Shown: positions 1 to 11,255 of the stretch, in pieces
Numbering within the stretch: the first letter of the stretch is position 1
Layout of the letters: the number at the start of each line of letters is the position of its first letter
From: Phlebotomus papatasi
Lineage: Eukaryota > Arthropoda > Insecta > Diptera > Psychodidae
Assembly (NCBI RefSeq): GCF_024763615.1
Contig: NC_077224.1
Location: 51,470,712 to 51,534,711 of the forward strand
Reading direction: 5' to 3'
Length of the DNA: 64,000 nucleotides
Notes under the pieces: model-generated
What the model saw: only the letters and a program-made list of their open reading frames with translations
The model's database searches: none
What the model was told of the DNA's origin: nothing
Made by a program: the position numbers and the translations under genes

Positions 1-1815
1 GGACTATCTCAACCATTTCTTCAGTATACAAGCATCCCTATAGTGCCTACACACAGAAAAATGGAAAATTCTTAAACAGAAACACCCAGGAATTTAATTT
101 CAAATCCCATCCAATGAATGCCAATGCCCTAATTCTAAATCCTTGATCATTTAGTTTTAGTTGCAATTTGCAAATCTGTAGTAATTTTTCATTTTCCAGC
201 TAATGCTGAACTTAAGTTCCCGATCTCTTAACTTGAGAGAGCTAGGGATTCTAGCCCATTTCTTTCGCTCAGAGCTTCTAAACTTAAACGCCTCGGGGAT
301 TCATGTCCAATTTAAGTTCCCAGGAACTTATATATTCTTAAATTTAGAGTCAAAATTTTTCTGTGTGTATAAATTCCTATCGGTCTTGTCCTTAGAAGTC
401 GAATATCTGATTAAAAGATCGCAATGCGTTTGGTGCTACCCCGTGTTTGGAGGTAAACCAGTTTCCCCTAATGTTTCCTCTCGACTTAAGTCATAGGTTT
501 ATCTAGCAAAAACATATTTCATAATTAAAAATTTAAACTATTTCAAAAGTATTCTCATTGCTATGAAAACTCGCGAGTTTGAATAATTAAACCTGAAATA
601 TTCCTTGAATTTTATGGCAAATTGTGACCAATTCAGTGCGCTTTATTCAACTGAATGCTTTTCCTAAAAGTTTATTTTTAGTGACATACTGCAGATAGTG
701 GTAGATAGAACTTTTCTCTGTTCATTTTGGTCTTCCTATGTGCCATTCATATCCTTTTCTAACAAGAATGAAACTAAAAGTGTAACTTTCACGAGTGTAC
801 CATATAGAATTGAGTCATAAAATTGAGAGTGATGATGGTCGACATAACAATGGTTACATGGAATATATGCAAAGTAGCAACAAGTTAAATAAGCCAGCAG
901 TAGTTCCTTTTCATTTGATCATTTCAGAATCATTTCAACCATTCTCCATCTGAAAATATGTCTAGACTGTATAGAAAAGCATCAATTGCTGGAGGATGAA
1001 AAACTCCGAGGAAGTTTCGAGCAGCGTTATAGCAAATAAATTAATTTGGTGAAAAAGTTTCTTATATACTCTCTCGGCTGTGAAAATGGCCAGAATGTCA
1101 ATTTGTGCTCTATTTTCATGAGCAAAACATCAGTTTTCCATAGACAATAGATTTTCATCTTATTTAGCTTATTTAGTCTTTGATTTCATCTCTTTCAGAT
1201 GGATTTTCATTTGTTTGTCCCCTATTGGAGTCTCACTCTCGAACTGGCTTTTAATGGTTCTTGTTCTTACCAATGTTTTAACAAAAAAAAAAAAAATTGA
1301 AAAACTGCAGCATTTTTCTTCAAAGAATGTAGCACTTATACATTCTTCAACAATATTCTAGAAAAAAAAAATAGTTAAAGGTAATATCCCCATTGAGAGA
1401 CATCCCTTTTGCCATTTAAATAGAAATTGATTCAATACATTTTTCCATTGGTATGAGCATTTTACTTCTAAATCGAAACTTTCTTATCGTTAGCTTTCCT
1501 CTTGCTTTCGTTCAATTCACTTGAAATTCTATGTAAATCATGGAAAGGTATAACAAAACGCATAATCTCTGAGCGACTTTCTGTTTGTTGGGATGTTATT
1601 ACAATTTCTTTTTCTTTTTCTTCCCATTCACTGTTTCCTTATCGTCAGTTCTTCAATAATGCACAAAATAGGTCAATCCAGATGATACACTGATATTAAA
1701 ATTATATAGTCGTAATACTAAAAATTTAGATAGTTTTATTGCATATTTATTCAAGAAAGAAAGTATTTATTATTGAGGTTAAGCTTCGCCTATAATTAAT
1801 TTTAATCTAATTCTA
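1..1815. other. AT-rich non-coding DNA, nothing recognised
   Basis: This stretch is AT-rich with short homopolymer runs and only short chance reading frames. I see no conserved protein motif, splice-bounded exon, RNA gene or inverted-repeat element. It is most likely intronic or intergenic. Confidence 0.5.
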
Positions 1816-2649
1816 GGGAAGACTGGAGCAAAAAGTCACAAAATGAGTATTTAATTTCTTTTTACAAGCTACCCGAGCGCCTAGTAAATTTCTAAGTGGT
1901 GCAGTTTTGTAGGAAATTTACGTTGTGAAAAATAACATTGTGAAAGTCATTTTTCTGTATTTTGTAAGGAAATAGATTTATCGAGCCGTTTTTTATAAGG
2001 TAATTTTGTGACAATTCTCAAAAATACTGGGGCAAATAGTATCAGGCATGGGCCAAAATTATCACATTTTGATTCGCTTATTGCGGGCTCCCTTGCGACA
2101 AAATACCTAGATGAGATATTTGCATAGGATATTTATTCCTCTACTTCTTTGTAGTATCGTGTTTTCTCTATCTGAACGAGAAAAGCGCTTTTCATGAATG
2201 ACGTTCCTTTTCGCCGCGAGATATCATAAATTGCTTCAATTTTTGTTACTTTTTGCCCCATACTCTTTTATTACTTTTTACCCCAAGTGGTCATTTTTAA
2301 TAAAAGGATTTATGCTGAAAAGAATATTTAAGAAATGCTAAAACGAATAGTAATTTCGTATTCAAAGAATCCAAATCATTTAGGAAATATTCATAAGTGA
2401 ATTAATTTTTCAAAATAAATAGGTAAAAATTGATATTTGTTGTAAGGGAAAAAATTTGAAGAACAGGGCTAAAAATTTGAATATTTTTTTAATTTCTAAA
2501 TTCCTTGTTCGAATTCTGAGAAACTTATGACATTGCAGAAGGTCTATAGATGCCGTCTATGGAAAAACATTTAAGCTGCTTTCTTTTTTACCTTGGATGA
2601 TATTGAATTTTGAAATTTTCGATTTGTGACTTTTTGTCCCAGGCTCCTC
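1816..2649. mobile_element. TA-flanked non-autonomous inverted-repeat element, ~834 bp
   Basis: The left end (GGGAAGACTGGAGCAAAAAG, followed by TCACAAA) is an imperfect inverted copy of the right end, whose complement reads GAGGAGCCTGGGACAAAAAG followed by TCACAAA. A TA dinucleotide sits outside each end (1814-1815 and 2650-2651), as expected for Tc1/mariner-type insertion. There is no transposase ORF, so it would need to be mobilised in trans. Interior copies of a TTACTTTTTGCCCC-like motif occur near 2246-2285. The terminal match is imperfect, suggesting age. Confidence 0.55.
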
Positions 2650-2832
2650 TACAATTGAAATTTACATATTTTTCAAAATTATACTACAGATTTGAGATAT
2701 TCTGTAAAAATCTCGTATAAAACTATTCACACTATTTGAATCACATTCAATTCAATAGATCTGACTCTTAGGAAAAATAAGCCCCGCACAATATACAATT
2801 TTTATAATAAAAAAAAGAAATATCTAATTATA

Positions 2833-3150
2833 GTGCCCGCTTCGTAATCCGGATGATTGGGAGACAATACGACAGATGTCCGCTTCGTAATCCGGATTGA
2901 TTTTCTGAATTTGTTCGGTGTATTGAAAATGTAATACAAGGTTTTTTTTCTAGAATTAGAATAAAAGTTTTAAAGAAGTTTGAAAAGACATAATTAGAGA
3001 ATATTCTAAGCTATTACACTTCATTTATTAAACAAAACAGGATAATTCATTTTCATTGCTGAATACTCGTGCATACATCTCAAAATGATTTTAAATGTAA
3101 CCGTCGATAATTCGTCCGGATTACGGTTATCCAAATTAGAGAGCGGGCAC
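2833..3150. mobile_element. MITE with GTGCCCGC termini
   Basis: The element starts GTGCCCGCTTCGTAATCCGG and ends with AGAGCGGGCAC, with the motif TCCGGATTAC facing inward on the right arm. The left arm holds two direct copies of CCGCTTCGTAATCCGGAT (about 2837 and 2880). TA lies at the left boundary. There is no coding potential. A diverged relative seems to begin near 21915. Confidence 0.5.
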
Positions 3151-3572
3151 TGTATTTTGATTTGCACACAAAAGAGAGAGTTTATTTTTGAAAAGTACTA
3201 TTCGACTATTAAAAAATTTATTTATTTATTCAGTTATGAATATAGAATCCTTTTATTTATTTACTTAAGCAATCATTTTTAATAATTTTTGAGAGGCATG
3301 ATGTATTTTTTCAGAGATTTTGTTTTCATTATTTGCAATGAGTCAACGGAGAATAACTTTTTTAAATATCATCAATTAGCTTAAATTGTGAAAGGGGCGT
3401 GATTTCAAATTAATTATGGGTGGAGCCTAAAATTTTAAATAACAATCCAAATTATGCATGCAATTAAGTCTGCCGAAAAGTCCATTATAATTTTTTTCAA
3501 TTCGAAAAAAATTGAACAGTTTATTGGCGGTTTCTTATATTTATATATTTCTAGTAAGTTCTGTCACTTGTA

Positions 3573-3762
3573 GGGGAAACCGGGGCAGAATTAGCCACGC
3601 ATGCTATTAGACAGTGGGATGATATAGCCTGCCTTAGAGGGAATATTGAAGAAACCACTACTTATTCGAAGTAAACACATCTCTTGTTATTCATTGAAAT
3701 ATTTATCGGCCTGTTATAAATATTTTTGCATACAAACTGGCTAATTCTGCCGCGGTCTCCTC
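3573..3762. mobile_element. Short TA-flanked MITE, GGGGCAGAATTAGCC family
   Basis: The ends form an inverted repeat: left GGGGAAACCGGGGCAGAATT, right complementary to it through TGGCTAATTCTGCC. TA flanks both sides (3571-3572, 3763-3764). It is about 190 bp and non-coding. The same family recurs at 7761-7942 and, with longer interior, at 36922-37875. Confidence 0.65.
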
Positions 3763-4240
3763 TACTTTTAAAAAAATATTTTAGGTTAATATTTGGCAAA
3801 CTAAAATTTTGGATTTCTTTCATTTAATATTAAAATTTTGAGAATAAATTCTCTTTGGACACCTAGTTTAGAACAACCTATTCAAGCAATGCGTTATTTC
3901 TGGGATTAACTTGTCCTATTCTTATGGACAGTATGGGGAAATAAATGGGAAAAAATTCATTTAAATAAACTTCAATTGACTTCTGACTTAAATCAAATGT
4001 AAATTTAAGCTTTTAAGCTGGACTTTAATAAAATATTTCTTTTATTTTGGCCTCTTGAGTGGCAATTTCTTTTTCCCTAATGCCATTGAAACACTTTTTT
4101 CTTTCCATTTAGACGTTACACAGGAATAAAGATGTGGTGAATAGTCAAAAGGAAAAGGCTCAAGAGGGGATATTCAGTGGGAAAATCCTGTAAAACTAAT
4201 TCAATTCAGGCTGAAGGAATTTTGTGAAGAACGAATTACA

Positions 4241-4853
4241 ATGAACTCATGTGCAATCTCATACAGGACTCAATTGAATTTAATTAATTTCCCCACGTCA
4301 CTAATTAAATTTCTCAAGAGTATGGTGAGTTGTTTGGCTTTGGTGGAAGTTAAAGATTTTCCACAAGTACAGATTTTGCAAGTACTTTCTAAAATGTATA
4401 TAAAGTATTACAATTTTTCTTTATTTTTTTCTTAAAGAAATGAAGAGTCACTCTCTCAGGAACTCTAAATAGTCACTTGAGAAAAATATCTACAGTCCTT
4501 ATTATTCTACTAGTCATTTGTATTCGTCCGGGTAGAAAATACGGCCGAAGGAAGTGGAAAAAAACGTGAAAATAAAATGATAAAAGCTTCCTTTACTTCC
4601 CAGCCTGGGGGTTTGATTTGATCTCCTGAACATATCATCCCTGTTGTATGACTATTATTTTTATTTGAACCACATATCGCTTCTTTATAGTCTTCATGCT
4701 TCGCATTTGTAGCTGCCAACTCGCCTCAGATAAAAGAAAGTAGAAGTATATGCCCATTAATTGAATTTTCCAAAGTTAACTTTCCAAGAACATCTTCCGG
4801 ATCGTCTTATCAATTGAATTTTTTACCGAAAGTTTTTTACAAAGTTTTCATGG
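4241..4853. other. Non-coding stretch, no recognised content
   Basis: Only short, low-complexity reading frames occur here on either strand. No motif, repeat arm or splice-bounded exon was recognised. Confidence 0.4.
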
Positions 4854-4854
4854 T

Positions 4855-5033
4855 AGGGGAGAGTGGGATTGTCTCTGTCTAAAGCTCTCATTCAGAACTC
4901 ATTTCCAGGTAGTTTCTCTAGGATATTGGCTATTTGAGAATACACAGCTCTGTTCTATATTTTAATTTAGATTATATTAAAAGATTTTATACATATTGTC
5001 AAAGTCTTCCATGCCTGAATCTGCCCCACCCTG
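4855..5033. mobile_element. Possible degraded MITE (GGGGAGAGTGGG end)
   Basis: The left side reads TAGGGGAGAGTGGGATTG. The right side has CTGAATCTGCCCCACCCTGA, which is loosely its complement and shares the GGGGCAGA core of the 3573 family. The arms match poorly, so this is an old copy or a coincidence. Confidence 0.3.
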
Positions 5034-5274
5034 AACTATATTTTACTCTTACCAAATTTTCATCAGACTGAAGTGTAATTCTTTGGCTGCAGCACTTGCG
5101 GCCTTTTCCAATAAAGTACGTGTTTGATAGAATCTTTATGGTATTGGGGATGATGTTGGGATCAGTTATCCCAAATTAAGTTAATTTTATGTACCACGGC
5201 AGACTTAAAACACTGAATGCGTTTATAAGTTAAAGTGTTTTGGAATAAATTTGGTTTTAGCGGATTAAGGCCTT

Positions 5275-5400
5275 TACACATTGGGAGCAATTTTCATCAA
5301 GAATTAGTTTTATGAAGGAAATCGTTTGCACTGTTCTAGGTGGAAACGTTAAAGTTCTGTCAAAAAAAGCCAGTTTACTTGGGAAAAATTCTATTAAAAA
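5275..5400. repeat. Dispersed repeat fragment, 'ACACATTGGGAG' family
   Basis: The segment beginning TTTACACATTGGGAGCAATT resembles copies at 25085-25215 and 36072-36210. Those carry a GACGAAAATT-like motif as inverted ends and a central AACGTCAAAATT or GACAGAATTTTGAC motif. It is non-coding; this copy is diverged. Confidence 0.4.
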
Positions 5401-5585
5401 AAGAATCAAATTTTGGTCAGTAATATTGCAAATTTTGCCATAAAAACTGATGAGTTTTAATACTAATTTGACGTTAAGTACAAATTCAATTTTGACAGTA
5501 AATTAATCGAATCTGATCAGCAGAAAATCGGTCCTTTTAGTTAAAAATATTTTTAACTAAATCTACTTAATCAAAATTTATTTTT

Positions 5586-5849
5586 ATGTCTCCGGCACTA
5601 TTTTTAAATCATGAAGATTTCATGAAGTCGAAATTTGCATCCCTTTCTTTCTCCAACCTATTGCATATGTCTATTTCACTCTTTCGTACTCTTCTTCTTC
5701 TTTTAAACATCGTAACAAATTGAATTTAGCTCAATGGTTTTCTAAGTGCGAAAGAATAAGATATGCATATGCAAAATGTTAGAGAAAGAAAGGGATGTGA
5801 ATCATGATTACATGAAATTTTCCTTATCTAAAAGGTATGTCGGTGCCAT
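5586..5849. mobile_element. MITE, 'ATGGCTCCGGCAC' family, diverged copy
   Basis: The left arm is ATGTCTCCGGCAC and the right arm is the complement (GTCGGTGCCAT). Inside are the family's conserved blocks: CATGAAGTCGAAATT, CTTTCTTTCTC, GCATATG and a TTCTTCTTCTTTTAAACATC motif. Two better copies lie at 22886-23149 and 42511-42782. The whole element folds on itself, because GAGAAAGAAAGGGATG on the right mirrors the left arm. No ORF of interest is present. Confidence 0.6.
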
Positions 5850-6022
5850 TATCGATCAAAATCGAATTTTATTGAATAAATTTGAATTTTTCTTAATTGA
5901 TTTTACTATTTTAATGCCTATTTCTAAATTTTTGGTAATCAATCTTGCTGTACAGAAGTATTTCTTGAAAAATTTGAAAATCTATTTGAAGACCCAGAAA
6001 AGAGACTTTCTTACATCTTAAT

Positions 6023-7579
6023 GGGCCAATCCATCTCAAAACGACCGAAAAAATCGCAAATCGAGGGGTCATGGTCTTAGATGTTTTTGAATTTTACATA
6101 TGTTAAAGTACACGATAAAATAATATACCCCTATTTTTTTTTTCGTCCGAAAAAAAATCCTGGCCGGAGATACATGGCGTCAAAGATGGCGCCTCGCGCT
6201 TCATTCCTCAATTGCGATTTTTAGCAAATATTTTAAAATGCTCTATTTCGGGAACGGGTTGAGATTTCTTCTTACTTTTTTTTTATTTGAAAGATAATTT
6301 TATACTCTTTAAAACGATATACTTGATTTTGTATTATCTGCTTAAGTTTTTTTGTAACGGTCTTTTAAAAAAAATTTGAAAAAATTTAAAAATTAATTTT
6401 TCTCAAAAACCCCATTCTCAAAAATTTTGATTTTTTTACTGTTGATCAGTAACATTGAGTACTACATTCCCTGAAAAGGCGAGCTTCCACTTTTGCACTT
6501 ACATTTTTTTTAAAAATATTTGAAAAATTACCATATTTTCAAAATTAAAAATAACCAGCTAAACTCAAAATTTTGAGTTCAACTTTTCAGAGAATATAGT
6601 ACTCCACAATACTTATAAACAGCCAAAAAATCAAAATTTTTCGAAATCAAGTTTTTGAAAAAAAATTTTTTTTTGAGTTTTAAATAAAAATGTCTTTTAT
6701 TGACAAAAATCAAACTTTAAGATACATTTGACACATGTGTCAATATGTAGATTTTTTTTAAACGGAATTTCAAAAAAAAAATTTTTTGTATTTTTTCAAA
6801 AATAATCCAAAATATTTCCAAAATTTTTTTTTTTGAAAAACTAAAAGAAAACAAAAAAACATAATTAGTACATGTGTTTAATATGATTTAAAGGCTTATT
6901 TTTGTCAATAAAAGACATTTTTATTTAAAACTCAAAAAAAAATTTTTTTTTTCAAAAACTTGATTTCGAGAAATTTTGATTTTTTGGCTGTTTATAAGTA
7001 TTGTGGAGTACTATATTCCCTGAAAAGTTGAACTCAAAATTTTGAGTTTGACTGGTTATTTTTAATTTTGAAAATATGGTAATTTTTCAAATATTTTTAA
7101 AAAAAATGTAAGTGCAAAAGTGGAAGCTCGCCTTTTCAGGGAATGTAGTACTCAATGTTACTGATCAACAGTAAAAAAATCAAAATTTTTGAGAATGGGG
7201 TTTTTGAGAAAAATTAATTTTTAAATTTTTTCAAAATTTTTTTAAAAGACCGTTATAAAAAAACTTAAGCAGATAATGCAAAATCAAGTATATCGTTTTA
7301 AAGAGTATAAAATTATCTTTCAAATAAAAAAAAAGAATAAGAAGAAATCTCAATCCGTTCCCGAAATAGAGCATTTTAAATTATTTGCTAAAAATCGCAA
7401 TTGAGGAATGAAGCGTGAGGCGCCATCTTTGACGCCATGTATCTCCGGCCAGGATTTTTTTTCGGACGAAAAAAAAATAGGGGTATATTATTTTATCGTG
7501 TACTTTAACATATGTAAAATTCAAAAACATCTAAGACCATGAAGGGTACCCCTATGGTCGTTTTGAGATGGATTGGCCC
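6023..7579. mobile_element. 1557-bp fold-back element (near-complete palindrome)
   Basis: The left arm begins GGGCCAATCCATCTCAAAAC and the right arm ends with the exact complement. Essentially the whole element is two inverted arms of roughly 750 bp around an AT-rich centre near 6800. Matching blocks can be followed along the arms: the TCCTGGCCGGAGATACATGG block (6162 versus 7436), the GCGCCATCTTTGACGCCATG block, and the GAGCTTCCACTTTTGCACTT block (6481 versus 7110). The tetranucleotide TAAT flanks both ends (6019-6022 and 7580-7583), consistent with a target duplication. There is no transposase. A transcript through it would form a very long hairpin. Confidence 0.85.
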
Positions 7580-7760
7580 TAATACTTTTCAAGTTACCCC
7601 TTAACAATATGTATTTATCGATTTTTAAAAAGGTACCTAATTGAAAATAAGACAACGATTAAAATGTTTTTGACAAGTGAAAACATGAAATTTCGGCCTG
7701 TAAACTTCTCCAAAAATCTTTATTTTTCCAAAAAAGGTATATTTTTATTTTTTAATGCTA

Positions 7761-7942
7761 GGGGAGACCGAGGCAGATATAACCAGCAAAAAAATTCTAT
7801 TGTGTATAATATATAAAAAAAATGTTTGTAATAGGTTGCTAAATATTTTGATAAAAAAACTTGGACGTTGTTTACTCGTACCACGAAGAAATAAAGATTT
7901 CTATCTAATACTATCGATGGCTAATTCTGCCCCGGTCTTCCC
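7761..7942. mobile_element. Short TA-flanked MITE, GGGGCAGAATTAGCC family
   Basis: The left end is GGGGAGACCGAGGCAGATAT. The right end, GGCTAATTCTGCCCCGGTCT followed by TCCC, is its inverted partner. TA lies on each side (7759-7760, 7943-7944). It is about 182 bp, non-coding, and closely related to 3573-3762. Confidence 0.65.
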
Positions 7943-8226
7943 TACATTGACCAAACACCACCAAATTATGTTTAAGAATTTAATAAAATTTTAGGAAGTT
8001 TCTTAAATTTTAATAAATAATTTTTATTATATCTAAATATATATTTCACAGATTTCACTATAGGAAGTAAGAGATTTTTTCCAAAATTTAAATTCTTGAA
8101 AACCGAAATATATAAAGTCGTACTTTAGATTTGTCATTAAGAGAACCTTTACAACAATTATCAATTTAAAACCGAAAATTAATTTTACTAATTTGGATTA
8201 TACTTTCTGTTTTTTCTTTGTGATTT

Positions 8227-8604
8227 AGGGCAGAATCACATTGACAGTAAAATACTCACCGTATTTCGTTAATTTACGCATTTTCATTGCAATTCTTACG
8301 CAAATTCTAGATTACCGTATTACCTTATCTCATACTCGGTGGCACGAGGTGAAAATAATATAATAAAATAAACGAAAATGCGATAAACGGTGAGCAGAAA
8401 AAACTGTAAGTGATATTAATTGTACAGTTTTTTGCTCCCTTTTTATCGCATTTCGTTTTATTTCTTCAATTTTTTATATTATTTTCACCTAATGCCACCG
8501 AGTATGAGATAAGGTAATACGGTGGAATTGCAATGAAAATACGTAAATTAACGAAATACGGAGAGGCTACGGCAAGCATTTTATCGTCAATGTGATTCTG
8601 CCTT
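8227..8604. mobile_element. Palindromic MITE, ~378 bp
   Basis: The left arm starts AGGGCAGAATCACATTGACA and the right arm ends TGTGATTCTGCCTT. The inner blocks mirror each other: GTATTTCGTTAATTTACG against CGTAAATTAACGAAATAC, and ATCTCATACTCGGTGGCA against TGCCACCGAGTATGAGAT. The arms are roughly 170-180 bp with a small centre near 8415. There is no coding sequence. Confidence 0.75.
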
Positions 8605-10735
8605 TAAAGTTAATCTGGATTATTCTTGATATATAAATGAGTACATTATTCACAAATAACTTGCAATATACTGTAAGATAATAAGCAAGTAGAAGCCCTT
8701 AAGTATTCAGGAAATTCGAGTAGTTAGCAAAGTGCAAGATCCTTCACAGAAATTGTGCATTGGTTCACCTACAACCCCAATATTACCAATTCTCTTACCA
8801 CTTTTCACCCTCTATTACGAGCCTAATAAATATGACCAATGAAGTTATTGTTGTATACCATAGATATTTTATAGCTTAAGAGGAAAACAATGATAGTACA
8901 TCACGGAGAGAGAGAGAGCATTTAGGGGTATGCTTCCCACATTCTTCTCACTTCTGCCCCCAATCATTCTGTGCTTTAGCACTTCTTTCGCCTTGTTTTC
9001 TACTGGTGCGTTATCAAATTTTCCCTGGTGTGGAGGTATTTAGGATGTCGGAACAAGAGTTGAGAGCATGGGGTGAAAGAGGAAAAAAAAAAGCTTCCTT
9101 TAAGCTTCTATGTCTGTTTTTTACTTCACTCGATTCACCCTCATTTTTCTCACTCTTGTTCGAGGAAAGGCTGTTTGTCGTCTTTATGGGAAGAACTTTT
9201 CTTAAAGAGGATAAATAAAAATGATATTTTCTTCTTCATCAATGATCATCTTATTGCACTGAAACATTTTTTTTGCCCATTCCATTGCGGTTTTATGTTC
9301 CAGAAAATTAGATCTGGATCTGACACAAATTTTTCCAATAAAATGTCATAATTTCTTTTGATGTGAACTTTTTCCTGTACAACGAATTTAAATTCTAAAA
9401 AAAAAAATCACGTGCCTTTTGCACGTTTTCCATTGAAACACAGGATAACAAACGACAAAAAAACTGCAATTGGCAGGAGTTCTGTCTGACTGTGTAAAAG
9501 ATATTTTATAGAACTGACAAGTGGTTTTGCGTCAATTTTCAAAGCATCATTTAAAAAAAATCCATACAGAAAAGAACCAATTGGAATTTTCAACTATTTC
9601 CCCAATACATAAACAATAAAAAAATATGTCGGTCAAATTTCTTTCCCATGATTGTATAGATATTGTTAGTGAGTGAACCAAAAATTGGTTGGGAAATACT
9701 ATACAAAAAATATCATTGTTGCTTGAATGAAAACACTGATTAGCAATATCTACGAAATTTCTCTGTTGGAATCATTCATCAATCTAAATCTATGGGTAAA
9801 AGATGTCACACTTAGCAGAATTAATGAGAGATATCCTCTCAAAGGCGCAATAGGAGGAACAAAAAGTGATTTGGAAGGATGAGAATGACGAAAATCGCGA
9901 ATGGACTGAAAGTCATTCTAAAATTTCATTATTTCTGTTCTCATCAAATTTCTATTTTATTTTAGGAAGGCGAGAACAATTCGACCGATGATTACATTCG
10001 TAATTTATTCAATAATATCGTATTTCGAATGCGATTCCTTTTAAAAATAAACCCATGTTCTGAGTTAGAAGCGTCATATTTTTAATACAAATTGAAATTA
10101 GTCACTTTCATTTCAGGAGTATTTTTCGAATCTTGGAGAGTAGTTTATCATCTTGATTTTCTCTAAAATAATCCTTAAGGGGTTACGTGGGTCAAAAAGG
10201 CTTGAAAACGCCATATTACCTCTAATGTTTTTTTTTTTCTACGAAATTTAAGTATTTGCTTATTTATTTCCCCGCCAAAAGTGTCTTGGATATTTGTATT
10301 TCAGTTTCAAAACAAAACACGAGGAAATTAATTACACTATTGAACAAGTAAACTGCACATTTGAGTGCATTATAAATTTCTAAATTGAGAATCTGTTTCG
10401 ACACTTATTTCCTTAGATCAGGGAATTAATATAATAAAATTATATGGTTATATCTTCTATTCAAATTAACAGTATACGATTTTATTGATATGGTGTAGAA
10501 TATAGTGCAATACTACAGCTTTTCAGAAATTCATAATTTCATAGAATCCCCATCATAGCTTCCCCATCATAGATGATGAAATCGAGAAATCGGCTTTTGA
10601 TGTATTTTCGCTCAAACGTTTTGTTTCTAAATTAGAAAAATAGGGTTATAAAGTAGTTATTTTTCTATTTTTAAATACTAAATAATTTCGCAAAAATCTT
10701 TTTTCTATTAATTTTCGCAAAGTCTAAAATTCAGT
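8605..10735. other. AT-rich non-coding DNA
   Basis: This stretch holds scattered short reading frames, a short GA run near 8909-8919 and homopolymer tracts. No protein family, splice-bounded coding exon or inverted-repeat element was recognised. It probably lies in an intron or between genes. Confidence 0.45.
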
Positions 10736-11255
10736 TTAACCCTTTAAGGACGATTGGAACACCGATGTCCCATAAAGAAAATAATTTTTCCTGACTACCT
10801 AAAGTTATTTTTTCCTTATGTTTGTACATTTTTGCAAAGTAGAAGGTTGAAGGAATCTAGGATATTTTTTGTAAGTCCCAAGCTATTTGCTATATAGTAA
10901 ATTTTTATGCTCAAAAATAACGAATTTTTAAATTCTCACATTGAAAATTCATTTTAATTATTTTTTATACTTTCATTTTGTTAAGCAAAACCGTTTTGGG
11001 AATAAAAACTACAATACTCAAACATAATATTTTTCTTTAGAGTGAAAATTATCTATCATTGCTATCGTCAGAAAAAATACTTAAATTTTTGGGCTATTTT
11101 TGTCCCTATCGTTCATAGAGGCAAAAAATATATCAAATCAGTCTCTGTTTGTTTTTCGAAAGTTAGATGTAAGACATTTCACAAGTTTTGTTTATTGGTT
11201 TCATTTTTATTGCTAATTTTCGGTCAGCGAAACTGTCTCGTCGTTATAAGGTTAA
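10736..11255. mobile_element. MITE-like element, TTAACCCTTTAAGGACGA termini, ~520 bp
   Basis: It opens TTAACCCTTTAAGGACGATT and closes TCGTCGTTATAAGGTTAA, an imperfect inverted repeat. The body carries blocks such as TTTGCTATATAG, AAACATAATATTTTTC and TCAGCGAAAC. The same blocks recur in inverted order at 21137-21904 and in a partial copy at 24990-25540. A reading frame over 11042-11269 lies inside the repeat and shows no recognised domain. Confidence 0.65.
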
